From: Roseiarcus sp963748545 | GTDB lineage: Bacteria > Pseudomonadota > Alphaproteobacteria > Rhizobiales > Beijerinckiaceae | Assembly: GCA_963748545.1 (NCBI GenBank) | Contig: CAVVJO010000036.1 | Span: 351,907-415,906, forward strand | Reading direction: 5' to 3' | DNA: 64,000 nt | Shown here: in pieces, positions 53,780 to 63,306 of the stretch | Numbering within the stretch: position 1 is the stretch's first letter | Layout of the letters: each line of letters starts with the position of its first letter | Made by a program: the position numbers and the translations under genes | Notes under the pieces: generated by a model | Told to the model about the DNA's origin: nothing | Databases searched by the model: none | Seen by the model: the letters and a program-made list of their open reading frames with translations, nothing else

Positions 53780-54029
53780 CGTGCCAACAACACCTTATCC
53801 TGCGCCCGCTCTCGGAGCGCGCCCGGAGACGGAGGAGGCTCCGTCTCGATCGCCGTAGGCGCAAGTCGCCGATGCACGCGCTTTCGGCTCGTCCACGTCT
53901 GGACGCCTTTGAGCCCGACTTCGGCAGGCCCCCAATCCTTCGCGAGTACGGCGAATTGATGATGAGGGTCCCACGGCGGTCGCCGGATCAACCTCCCCAC
54001 GCCGGGAAACCCCCAGGGAATTTTCCGGC

Positions 54030-55304
54030 CTAACGGGTTGGCAGGGCGGTCCGATCGATCCCAAGGGCTACGCCGGGCACCCCGCCGACGCCCTCGGCGC
54101 CGGAGCCCGAGCCGGCGAAAAGCGCATCGATCGCCTTCGTCATAGCGGCGGCGGTGCGGTTTCGCCAGTCCGGAGATTCGAGCGCCGCGACATCCTGCGA
54201 ATTGGACAGGTATCCGAGCTCGACCAGCACCGAAGGAAACTCCGGCGCCTTGAGCACGACAAAGCCAGCGGAGCGCTCCGGATTGTGATTGAGCCGGGTC
54301 GCGCCGCGCAAGCCGTCCACCAGCCGGTGCGAAAAGAGATGGGAATAGGCTCGCGTCTCCCGACGTTGCAGGTCAAAAAGGATGTCGGCAACCCCCGGAT
54401 CGTCCTTGTCCGCCTTGACCTTGGCGGGGTCGCGGTCGGCGGCGTTCTCGTGCGCGGCGACCCGCGCGGCTTCGGCGTCGGACGCCCGGTCGGCGACGGT
54501 GTAGACGGTCGAGCCGCTGACGTCGCCTTCGTCGCTCAGCGTGTCGGCGTGGATCGAGACGAAAAGCGATGCATTGGCGTCGCGGGCGAAGTCCACCCGG
54601 CTGTCGAGGTCCACGTACTGGTCGGTCGTGCGGGTCATCAGGACCGCATAACGGCCGGTCGCCTGAAGCTGGCGCTTCAATTCCAGGCAGAAGGCGAGCG
54701 TGAGAGTCTTCTCGACGGCGCCGCCGACCCCGTGGGCGCCGCCGTCGATTCCGCCGTGCCCGGGATCGAGAACGATCACCGGCGGGGTTGGCGGAGCGGA
54801 CGGGTCTGTCCCGGTCGCGGAAGCGTCCGGCGCCTTTGCTGCGGCTGCGAACGCCGCGTCGTTGCAGGGCTTGATCTCGATCGTCAGGCGGGAGGCTTCG
54901 GAACTGGCGAATATCGGCTTGGACTGGACATCGCTCGGGCAGGCCCGCTGGTCGAGGTCGATGACGATCCGCGATCGTCCGGGCGCAAGACGCCCGAAGC
55001 GGAAAGCCTTGACCGGCGCGGCCTCGCGCGCTTCCCCCGCGCCGCCGAACGGATCGATCTGGAAAACGACTTCGGGAAGGTCGACGACGATGCGGTCCGG
55101 CGAACTCAAGGTGTAGGCGTGCGCGTCGACCGGCCGCGAGAGGTCAAACGTCAGCGACGCCCCGCCCGCGTCCGGGACGAGCTTGACCGCGACCGCGACC
55201 GGCCTTGCCCCCTCCGCCGCGGCATGCGCCGGAAGCGCGCTGGCCAGACCCAGTGCGGCCGTCATGGCGAAGGTTCTCCCCAGCCCCATGCGCACAGGCC
55301 CCAT
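54030..55304 (-). CDS. amiC: N-acetylmuramoyl-L-alanine amidase (AmiC type)
   Basis: About 424 residues from an ATG at 55304 (MGPVRMGLGRTFAMTAALGL). A signal peptide ends near ALPAHAAA. An AMIN domain (GASLTFDLSRPVDAHAYTLS, then SPDRIVVDLPEVVF) follows. The zinc amidase domain shows IVLDPGHGGIDGGAHG, LFVSIHADTLSDE and FPSVLVELGYLSNSQD with the expected His, Glu and Glu ligands. It cuts the amide bond between muramic acid and the peptide stem during division and acts in the periplasm. It lies upstream of mrcA on the same strand. A longer upstream frame is open to 55421 but has no similarity. Confidence 0.93.
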   Translation of the reverse strand: MGPVRMGLGRTFAMTAALGLASALPAHAAAEGARPVAVAVKLVPDAGGASLTFDLSRPVDAHAYTLSSPDRIVVDLPEVVFQIDPFGGAGEAREAAPVKAFRFGRLAPGRSRIVIDLDQRACPSDVQSKPIFASSEASRLTIEIKPCNDAAFAAAAKAPDASATGTDPSAPPTPPVIVLDPGHGGIDGGAHGVGGAVEKTLTLAFCLELKRQLQATGRYAVLMTRTTDQYVDLDSRVDFARDANASLFVSIHADTLSDEGDVSGSTVYTVADRASDAEAARVAAHENAADRDPAKVKADKDDPGVADILFDLQRRETRAYSHLFSHRLVDGLRGATRLNHNPERSAGFVVLKAPEFPSVLVELGYLSNSQDVAALESPDWRNRTAAAMTKAIDALFAGSGSGAEGVGGVPGVALGIDRTALPTR

Positions 55305-56046
55305 TCGCTCTCCTGCCCGATCTGTCCCCGAAGGTCTTAGCGCCCCTCGCCGAGGGGACGCAAACCTTCCGCATGCATTGACGACGGCGCAAGCCTGGTC
55401 GAGGTCAATCAGCGCCAACAAGGTTTCCGATCTCTAAAGAGCGTTTCCCACTTCGCGGCCATTGACCGTGCGGGATCGCGAAAACGCCGGCCCCGAAAGA
55501 ACTTGCCAAGCTCGGCTGCGGCCCCTATCTAGATGGGGTTACGAATCCGGAACCGATTCCGCGAGGCCGCCCGCTCGAGGTTGACGCGGGCGCATGCAGG
55601 ACCGTCGTAGGACGGCTTGCGGTCTTTGCGCAGATGAGGCCGTGGCGAACGCTTGGTTTGCCGTATTTTTCGACGCGTCTCGGCGGGATGGTCTCGCCTA
55701 AGTGAGGAGCGTCGACGAAAACCAAGTCGCCTTTGGCCGGCGTTTGCCGGCGGCTCGGCCTGTTTCGTGACAATGGCGCGATCAACGCGCCGCTCGATGG
55801 GCGAAGAGCCGGATTAGGCCTTGGTTTACCTTTGACGATGTTCCGATCTCAGATCCACGACGACCTGATCACGGCGGCGGGGGCCTGTGGAACTCATTGT
55901 CTCGCACGGCCGGCCAACCGCCGCAGTCGCCGCGCCGGTTCCGCTATCCCAATTTCCAGCAATCTCCAACACCAACACTGCGCCCGACGGCGCCAGGCGG
56001 CTGCGATCCTCCGCGGCCCGCGGCGCCCTGCGCGAGAGAGACATTC
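55305..56046. other. Long divergent spacer upstream of rne
   Basis: This 740-base region separates the amidase gene from rne. A long leader is expected for rne because RNase E commonly controls its own mRNA through its 5' untranslated region. A minus-strand open frame at 55525-55785 (KGDLVFVDAPHLGETIPPRR) exists but I do not recognise it. Confidence 0.4.
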
Positions 56047-59000
56047 ATGGCAAACAAAATGATCATCGACGCCTCCCACCCGGAAGAAACCCGGGTGGTG
56101 GTCCTTCGAGGTAATCGCGTCGAGGAGTTCGATTTCGAATCAGCCAGCAAACGACCGCTGCGCGGAAATATCTATCTGGCCAAGGTCACGCGGGTGGAGC
56201 CGTCGCTCCAGGCGGCGTTCGTCGATTACGGCGGCAACCGGCACGGCTTCCTCGCCTTTTCGGAAATCCACCCCGATTACTATCAGATCCCGGTCGCCGA
56301 CCGTCAGGCGCTCCTCGAGGAAGAGGCGCAAACGCATCACGACGAAGACGACGAGCCGCGCGGCGAGCGCCGGAGCCGTCGTCATCGGCGTCCGCGCGAG
56401 CCCGAGGCTGAGGCGCGTAATGCGGGCGTCGAGGACGAGACCGTTTCCGAAGCGGCCCCGGCCGCGGAGGGCGCGGTCGAGGCGAGGGACGAGGACGAGG
56501 GCCCCGCGGGCGCCGCGACCTTCGACATCGAGTCCGAGCCGCCCGGCGCCGGGCGGGAAAGTGAGCCATCGTTTGAGCCCGACGCCGGGTGGGAAACGGG
56601 CCGCGAAGGGACGGCCGTCCGCGACGCCGAGGTTCTGGCTGGGGACGACGCCGCCGGACGGCTTCGTCCGGGCCGGCGACCTCGTCGCGTCGCCCGCCGA
56701 AGAGGCCTACTCAGTTGAAACCGCGGCCGGGGTGGCGGCGGAGCCCGAGACAGGAGAGGCCGTCGAGGCTCGACGCGACCCGCCTGCGCCGGCCGACGAC
56801 GACCACGACCAGGAAGTGACCACGCTCGAAGGCGGGTCGGAGGAACGGATCCGCCCGGGCCGCAAGGAGCGGTCAGAGGACGAAGGCGAACCGGTCGAAC
56901 ACATCGGCGGCGACGCGTGGGAGGAAGTGCCGCGACGTCCGCAACGTTCGCGTCGGCAGTACAAGATTCAGGAAGTGATCAAGCGCCGCCAGGTCATGCT
57001 GGTCCAGGTTGTCAAGGAGGAGCGCGGCAATAAGGGCGCGGCGCTCACCACCTACCTGTCGCTCGCCGGCCGCTATTGCGTGCTCATGCCGAACACCGCA
57101 CGGGGCGGCGGGATCTCGCGCAAGATCACCAACGCCCAGGACCGCAGCCGGCTTAAGGGAATCGCCGAGGAGCTCGACGTGCCCGACGGCATGGGAGTGA
57201 TTCTGCGCACTGCTGGCGCCTCGCGCACCAAGGCCGAGGTGAAGCGCGATTTCGAGTATCTACTGCGGATGTGGGAGACAGTGCGCGAGACCACCCTGTC
57301 CTCGAGCGCGCCGACCCTCGTCTATGAGGAGGGCTCGCTGATCAAGCGGGCGATCCGCGACCTCTACAGCAAGGAGGTCGACGAGATCGTGGTCGCGGGC
57401 GAGACCGGCTACCGCGAGGCGCGTCAGTTCATGCGCCTATTGATGCCCACTCACGTTAATTCGGTCCAACTCTATCGCGACACCCAGCCGGTGTTCGCCA
57501 AGGCCGGGGTCGAGCAGCAGCTCGACGCCATGTTCTCGAATCAGGTGACGCTGAAGTCGGGCGGCTACATTGTCATCAACCAGACCGAGGCGCTGGTCGC
57601 GATCGACGTCAATTCCGGCCGTTCGACCCGCGAGCACAACATCGAGGACACGGCGCTCAGGACCAACCTCGAGGCTGCTGACGAGATTGCGCGGCAACTG
57701 AGGCTGCGCGACCTCGCTGGCCTGATCGTCGTCGACTTCATCGATATGGAGGAGTCGCGCAACAACCGCGCCGTCGAGCGCCGCACCAAGGACGCGCTGA
57801 AGAACGACCGCGCCCGCATTCAGGTCGGGCGGATCTCGCACTTCGGCCTCCTGGAAATGTCGCGCCAACGCATTCGTACCGGGGTGCTGGAGGGTTCGAC
57901 CGTGGTGTGCGCCCATTGTCAGGGCGCGGGCGTTGTCCGCTCGACCTCGTCGCTCGCGCTCCATGTGCTTCGGGTGCTCGAGGACGCGCTGATCAAGAGC
58001 GCCACCCATGACATTGTCGTGCGTACCCGCACCGCGGTCGCGCTCTATATTCTCAACCAGAAGCGGGCGAATTTGCGCGACCTCGAGCGCCGTTTCGGCG
58101 TCGCGGTCTCCGTCGAAGCGGACGACGCCCTGACCGGCGCCAACTATCACGCCATCGAACGGGGCGAACTCGCGACCGGCCCGCGCCATGACATCGAGCC
58201 TGCGCCGCTGGCGCAAGACGAGTTTGCGACCATTGTCGATGAGCCCGCGCCTCCGACCGAGGATGATATCGAAACGCGAGTCGACGACGAGGTGGAGGAG
58301 TCCGACGACGAGGCGCCCGCGCAGGAAGGTCGCGAGAGCCGGGAAGGCCGGGAAGGCCCAGCGGGCGACGACAGCGAAGGCGGCCGCCGGCGGCGTCGGC
58401 GTCGCCGTCGGCGCGGAAACGATCGCGGCTTCGGCGAGAGCATCGCGCCCGACGCGCCGCAGCCGACCGACGACGGCCTCGCTGTGGTGGCGGAGATCGG
58501 CGGCGATCTCCAGGCCGAGGTTCCGCCGGACTCCTTTGACAGCCGCGCGCCCGGCCCCGATGGCGAGCGCGGCGGACGCCGCTCGCGCCGCTCGCGCAAC
58601 GGCCGCAATCGCTTCCCGCCGCGGGTGAGCGATTACAGCGTGGGCGACGCTGCCGGCGCCGAGCCCGCAAATTCGGGCGCGCTAGAGCCTGCGGCTTCTG
58701 CGGGCGAGGCCGCTCCGATCGCGGAGACGGGAAGCGAGTTCTCCGCCAGTGCGTCCGAGGAGCCCGTGTCCTTCGACTGGACGCCCGGGCGACCCCTGAT
58801 GCAGGAGGAGCCGGCAGCGCCCTCGACTCAACCCAGCGTCGAGGAGACCGCAACAGCCCGAGCCGCGCCGGCCGAGACCCCGCTGGAAGCGCCGCTGACC
58901 GCTGTCGAACCGGTCGAGACGTCTCAGGCGAATTCGCATGCCTCGCCGGCCGCCGAGGAGGCGCCGTCTCCAGCCGCAGCGAACGCCGAAGCCGAGACCC

Positions 59001-59095
59001 AAGCCAGCGCTCCTGCCGAACCCGTCGATGCAACTCCACGCCCCCGCCGCACCGGCTGGTGGCAGAGGGCGAAGGCAAGCATCGTGGGGGATTGA
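56047..59095 (+). CDS. rne: Ribonuclease E, one frame break
   Basis: About 1015 residues from the ATG at 56047 (MANKMIIDASHPEETRVVVL). The S1 domain starts RGNIYLAKVTRVEPSLQAAF and VDYGGNRHGFLAFSEIHPDY. It is interrupted by a long acidic/Arg insertion (residues ~100-300), as in other alphaproteobacterial RNase E, before S1 resumes at YKIQEVIKRRQVMLVQVVKE. The catalytic domain has YIVINQTEALVAIDVNSGRS and the zinc link CAHCQGAG. The C-terminal half is Glu/Arg/Pro-rich with RRRRRRRRRRGNDRG and ends in PRRTGWWQRAKASI. The frame breaks near 56656 in the insertion. It starts decay of most mRNAs and processes rRNA and tRNA at the membrane. Confidence 0.93.
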
Positions 59096-59124
59096 GGACG
59101 GACGGAGACTGGGCCCTGCTGAGT

Positions 59125-59155
59125 CTTCATTGGCGCCGCGGCGGCGCCAATGAAG
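59125..59155. terminator. Perfect hairpin between convergent rne and amidotransferase genes
   Basis: CTTCATTGGCGCCG and CGGCGCCAATGAAG form a perfect 14-base-pair stem with a three-base loop. It sits 30 bases after the rne stop and 16 bases before the stop of the opposite gene. No T run follows on either side. It is the best candidate for a two-way terminator or mRNA 3' protector. Confidence 0.65.
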
Positions 59156-59170
59156 CCATCGGCGTGGAGC

Positions 59171-59986
59171 TTAGGCCGCCGAAGCCACCGCGAGCGTCCC
59201 GCCGACCTCGCCCGAATGCGTTCGCGAGGAAGCCCCCGCGGCTCGGTCGCGCCCTTCGCCGGAGGCCTCGCTGAGGCGTCCCTCGAGCCAGGCCGGCAGC
59301 AAAGCCTCAAGCCAGGCCGCGACGCGGCCGTCGTGCTGAAACCAGCCGTCGAGATGCCCGGGGCGCTGCTGCGCGCCGGGCCGTGTGAGACGCTCGGCGC
59401 CGCGCAAAGTCCACTTGCACATCATGTGGTAAGTGACTTCCGGGTGAAACTGCAACGCCAAAGCGTGTCTGCCGTATCGATAGGCTTGATTGGGGAAGTC
59501 CTGCCCCCCGGTGGCGAGCAATTCGGCGCCGACCGGCACATCGAAGCCGTCGGAGTGCCATTGATAGACGCAGCGCGGGAAGCGCTCTGCGCAGAGCAGG
59601 TCGCCGGCGGCGGTCGGCCGGATCGGGAAATAACCGATCTCGCTGCGCCTGTCCTCGTGGCTGAACACCCGCGCGCCGAGCTGGCGAGCGAGCATCTGAG
59701 CTCCGAGGCAGATGCCGAGCAGCGGCTTGTCCTCGGCCAGGGGAACCGCGAACCAGTCGATCTCGCGCCGGATCCACTCGGCGCAGTCGTTGGCGCACAT
59801 GGGGCCGCCAAACACGATCACCCCATCGTGATCGGCAAGCGTCTTGGGCAACGGCTCGCCCAAGCAGGGACGTCGGATGTCGAGCCGTACGCCGATGGCC
59901 TTCAGCGCCAGTCCGACCCGACCCGGGGTGGAGTGCTCCTGATGCAAAACGGTCAAAACGACCGGCCGACGAGCGAGGCTCGCCAT
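59171..59986 (-). CDS. Class I glutamine amidotransferase-like protein
   Basis: About 271 residues. The ATG at 59986 is chosen because MASLARRPVVLTVLHQEHST gives the normal start; the upstream frame is unrelated. The GATase fold shows GVIVFGGPMCANDCAEWIRR, the nucleophile elbow LLGICLGAQMLARQLGARVF and the catalytic HxE in LALQFHPEVT. It resembles the GuaA-like GATase domain without a synthetase half, often called GMP-synthase-related. The reaction may be glutamine or gamma-glutamyl hydrolysis. It is convergent with rne and lies near a tRNA gene. Confidence 0.85.
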   Translation of the reverse strand: MASLARRPVVLTVLHQEHSTPGRVGLALKAIGVRLDIRRPCLGEPLPKTLADHDGVIVFGGPMCANDCAEWIRREIDWFAVPLAEDKPLLGICLGAQMLARQLGARVFSHEDRRSEIGYFPIRPTAAGDLLCAERFPRCVYQWHSDGFDVPVGAELLATGGQDFPNQAYRYGRHALALQFHPEVTYHMMCKWTLRGAERLTRPGAQQRPGHLDGWFQHDGRVAAWLEALLPAWLEGRLSEASGEGRDRAAGASSRTHSGEVGGTLAVASAA

Positions 59987-60168
59987 GGTCACCTCTCGAA
60001 TTCCTGGTCCCGCCGCGGTCCCACCGCAATTCGAACTATAGCGAAGCAATTTCCGCGCCGAAAGCTTCCAAAAGGCGAAGGCCTTGGGGCGCGCGCACTT
60101 TTTTGCGGTCGCGCGCCTTGCCATCGAATCGCGGCGCCGATATAGACTGCCTCCCGCGCAGCCCTGCG

Positions 60169-60244
60169 GCTCCCATCGTCTAGCGGTCTAGGACGTCGCC
60201 CTCTCACGGCGAAAACAGGGGTTCGAGTCCCCTTGGGAGCGCCA
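60169..60244 (+). tRNA. tRNA-Glu (anticodon CTC)
   Basis: The acceptor arms GCTCCCA and TGGGAGC pair over seven bases. The D-arm region is TCGTCTAGCGGTCTAGGA. The anticodon stem TCGCC/GGCGA encloses loop CTCTCAC with CTC as anticodon. The T arm AGGGGTTCGAGTCCCCT is canonical. The discriminator is G and CCA is encoded in the DNA at 60242-60244. Confidence 0.97.
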
Positions 60245-60414
60245 ATACGGCTTACTGAGCCCGAACTCGCGCTGTCTTGGGGGGCTTTCGACATGCGTGT
60301 CGGCGGGGTGTCTCGCTCGCGCCGCCCAATCGAGCGGTAGATAGGGAATCCAGCCAATCCACGGTTTCAGGGTCGACCGACCTGGGGTCGGGGATCTCTT
60401 TGAAGGCGGGGGTC

Positions 60415-61221
60415 TCAGCGGCGAACGGCGACCACGAACAGACGCGGGTAGGGAAGCAGCACCTTGCCGTCCGACTGCGGCGGATAGGCCTCTCGCAGTC
60501 CCTCGCGGTAGCGCTCGAGAAAACCGCAGCGCTCGTCGTCCGTAAGCCGTTCAAGGAACGGCTGCAGTGCCGAGCCGGCGAAGAAGTCCGCTACGCTCGC
60601 CGCATTGTCGAAGACATAGACATAGGTCGTCATCCACAACGCGATAGAAGACGCAATCGGTTGGAGCCATTCGTAGTAATCGTCGTGGGAAGCGATCAAC
60701 GGTCGCGTTTTCGCCACCGGAACCAGCCGAGACGACCACGGACCCTCCGCCGCGACCATTCGCATCAGCGCGTGCGACGATTCGTTGGCGTTCGAGGGCA
60801 TTTGCGCTGCAAGCACCCCGCCCGGAGCGAGGAAGCTCACCAGCCGTGGAAAGAGTTTGTGGTGATTTGGCAGGAAATGCAGCGCGGAATTGCTAAAGAT
60901 CAGGGTCGCGGGCGCGTCCGGCGCCCAGCCGTCAATATCGCGCTTAAGGAAACGTGCTCTTGGCGCGCGCGAGCGGGCGTGAGCCAGCATTGCTTGCGAG
61001 GTGTCGACCCCGTTTAGATCCGCCTTCGGAAAGCGAAACGACAGAAGCTCTGAACTGTTGCCGGGTCCGCAGCCGAGGTCGTAGACGAGGTCAGCCGCGT
61101 CGAGCGGAACGCGCGCTAGCAGGTCACGGGCGGCGCGTGTCCGCTCGTCCATGAACTTCATATAGAGGTTAGGGTTCCAGTCGCTCCAGGGGAGCGACGG
61201 GATCGAAACAGAAGAACTCAT
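60415..61221 (-). CDS. tam: Trans-aconitate 2-methyltransferase (Tam-like)
   Basis: A 268-residue class I SAM-dependent methyltransferase. The start MSSSVSIPSLPWSDWNPNLY leads into KFMDERTRAARDLLARV, typical of Tam. The SAM motif is DLVYDLGCGPGNSSELLS, followed by GVDTSQAMLAHARSRAP and the motif IV region LIFSNSALHFLPNH. The C-terminal LTDDERCGFLERYREGLREA is also Tam-like. It esterifies trans-aconitate, a by-product of the citric acid cycle that inhibits aconitase, with S-adenosylmethionine. Length and motifs are normal. Confidence 0.88.
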   Translation of the reverse strand: MSSSVSIPSLPWSDWNPNLYMKFMDERTRAARDLLARVPLDAADLVYDLGCGPGNSSELLSFRFPKADLNGVDTSQAMLAHARSRAPRARFLKRDIDGWAPDAPATLIFSNSALHFLPNHHKLFPRLVSFLAPGGVLAAQMPSNANESSHALMRMVAAEGPWSSRLVPVAKTRPLIASHDDYYEWLQPIASSIALWMTTYVYVFDNAASVADFFAGSALQPFLERLTDDERCGFLERYREGLREAYPPQSDGKVLLPYPRLFVVAVRR

Positions 61222-61475
61222 TGAGATAGCCTAGGACCTGTAGCCCGGGCAAATCATTAAAGTAGTCTATAAAAAAGATCAACTAAAATGGTGCGCCTCT
61301 TTGTGGGGCGGGGAGGCGCGGTTCCACGCCGCCTCCGTGCGGCATGTTCCGGCGCGACGGGGCTTGGGGTGTGACGAGGGTCACAGTCAAGGCGTCCGAC
61401 GTATGGTCAGTCTGCCCCGATAAAAAGCGTACGGGTCGGAAGGTAACGGGGTTTCTCAACGAAGGACGGACTCAG

Positions 61476-61700
61476 ATGGAGACCGCCATGAACCGGATCG
61501 AGAGACAAGCGGCCTTTTATCGCGGCTATCTGGCCGATGATCGAGACTTGGTCGCTGTCGTGGCAATCCTGGTAACTGGGATTGCTCTGTGGGCGTTCCT
61601 CTACTTGATCAGCGCGGTGGGCCCTTCGCCGGAACGCAGCGGCGGCGCGCGCTCGGCTCCTGCCGCGACAGTTCAGACATCGCCATCAAGTCGGCCTTGA
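61476..61700 (+). CDS. Small single-pass membrane protein, unknown
   Basis: A 74-residue protein from the ATG at 61476. It has one hydrophobic segment (LVAVVAILVTGIALWAFLYL) and a Ser/Pro/Ala-rich tail. I do not recognise a family. It stands alone between the methyltransferase and the polysaccharide export gene. Confidence 0.45.
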   Translation: METAMNRIERQAAFYRGYLADDRDLVAVVAILVTGIALWAFLYLISAVGPSPERSGGARSAPAATVQTSPSSRP

Positions 61701-61749
61701 CCTGGCCCCGAATAGGCGCGTCGCCGGGTTTGGCTGGCGGGAAACCGGA

Positions 61750-62953
61750 TTACTTGATTACCGCGCCAGCCGAGACGATGCTCGCCGCCGATCCAACGGT
61801 CGAGAATCCGCCACCAATGATTGCGAACACCTTCTGCACGTCACTCGAGGGGGCATTTGAGACGTATATGAGGTCGCGGTTGGCGATCCGAAAACTCTGC
61901 TCGAGAAACAAGCTATTCGGGTCGGTGAGATCCAGGCGATAGACGACTGGCGTCATATGGCCTGGGCGAATCAGCGGATTCGTCGGATCGAGTTGGCGCG
62001 CAACCGAACTCGGGCTCATAACGAAACACAAAGACACCGCGCGGATCGGAGCGGTTGTCTTGCAGGCCGCCGGATTTCGCCAATGCCTCCGCGAGCGAGA
62101 TTCCGTCAGCGTCGAAAGGAATTTCGGCGTTCTGGCCGGTTGCGCCGTAAGCGATGAACTTCTGTGGATCGCGCACCAGGGTCAACGTGTCGCCGGGATG
62201 AAGATAGATATTCTCGCGCGGGTTATTGACGATGGCGATCAGCGGAATACGCGAGGTCGTCAGGCCGCGCGACATCTCGACAAAGGTTTCATTGATGGGC
62301 GCCCGCACGCCGCCCGCGGAAGCCAAGACATCAAGGAGTTGGTCCCCCTTGACGGACAGCGGCACGCGAGCGCCCGCGGTCACTTCACCGTCGACGCTGA
62401 CCGAGTCGCCAGCAGTTTTTGTTACGTTGACCAGAACCTGCGGCTGGATCGCCTTGCCTTCCAGCGCGCGCTCAATTTGCGCTTGGACCGCCCGTGTCGT
62501 TCTGTTCGCCACATGGACCCGTCCAGCGTAAGGCACCGTAATGGCCCCGTCCCGGCCGACGACCTGTTCGGGAATTGTGGCGCTGTTTGCTCCTGAACTG
62601 ACTTTGTCGGCGATCGGAGGGGCGGAGAACAACCCGCCTGCTCCGGCCTCCCAGATTGTCACAGTCACCGTATCGCCCACTCCGATGACCGGCTCCGCCG
62701 ACACCCGTCGGTCGCCGAACTGGGCGGAAAAACTCCCGTACCCTCGTCTCCTCAGCGACTCGACAGTCGTCGGCGTGATATCGACAACCATATAGCGCGG
62801 GATCGCGTCAGCGCCGACCTCTCTTGTTGTGACATCGCTCGCGCTTGGACCCGAATCGGGCAGCGACCCGCACCCCGAGAGCGAAAGGAGAGCGATCGCA
62901 CACGCCAGCGCCCAAAGACAAACATTACTCGGCCGCCACATCCACTGCCCCAA
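61750..62953 (-). CDS. Wza/GumB-type polysaccharide export lipoprotein, one frame break
   Basis: About 400 residues. A lipobox signal peptide is clear (VCLWALACAIALLSLSGCGS, Cys at about residue 28). The export domain starts GVGDTVTVTIWEAGAGGLFS, then VVGRDGAITVPYAGRVHVAN. SLBB-like repeats follow (SVSVDGEVTAGARVPLSVKG, then FIAYGATGQNAEIPFDADGI and AKSGGLQDNRSDPRGVFVFR). Near 62010 the frame breaks, after RYEPE, and resumes as SSVARQLDPTNPLIRPGHMT. The C-terminus has a helix-like ending (KVFAIIGGGFSTVGSAASIV) as in outer-membrane Wza. It exports a capsule or exopolysaccharide through the outer membrane. It is divergent from the polyketide synthase gene. Confidence 0.86.
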
Positions 62954-63306
62954 TTCTCCTCCTTGTGTACCAAGACGGCCTGACCGTGGCTACGTCCAGG
63001 CCACTTTGCTTATGTGTCGTCGGCGGGGTGTTGCCAAAATGTGACTACGCAGACCTCTCGACCTGCTGCGGCGCCTGTGTTGGTTCATCTGCATAAGTTA
63101 CGAGGCGACCAGTCGGCGTTCCTCGCGATGCTGTTTTCTGTGTTGTCAGCTCCTAAGTCATACGCGACCTTTAGGACGCGGGATTGCCCCTCGCGATTGA
63201 CATCGCGGTGAAAGTTCGATCCGCTTCGGTCCTCGACCGATGTGGCGGCTGATCGACCGGCGCCTCCTCTCCGGGTTGAACCCACTCGGGATATGCGGAT
63301 CAGGCA
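62954..63306. other. Divergent spacer
   Basis: This lies between the export lipoprotein gene and the polyketide synthase gene and should contain both promoters. A patch around 63110-63180 is slightly AT-richer. I see no gene. Confidence 0.35.

Noticed and set aside
60169..60244. tRNA-Glu gene considered as an integration site for a genomic island
   Set aside because: No integrase gene and no repeated tRNA 3' end are found in the window on either side.
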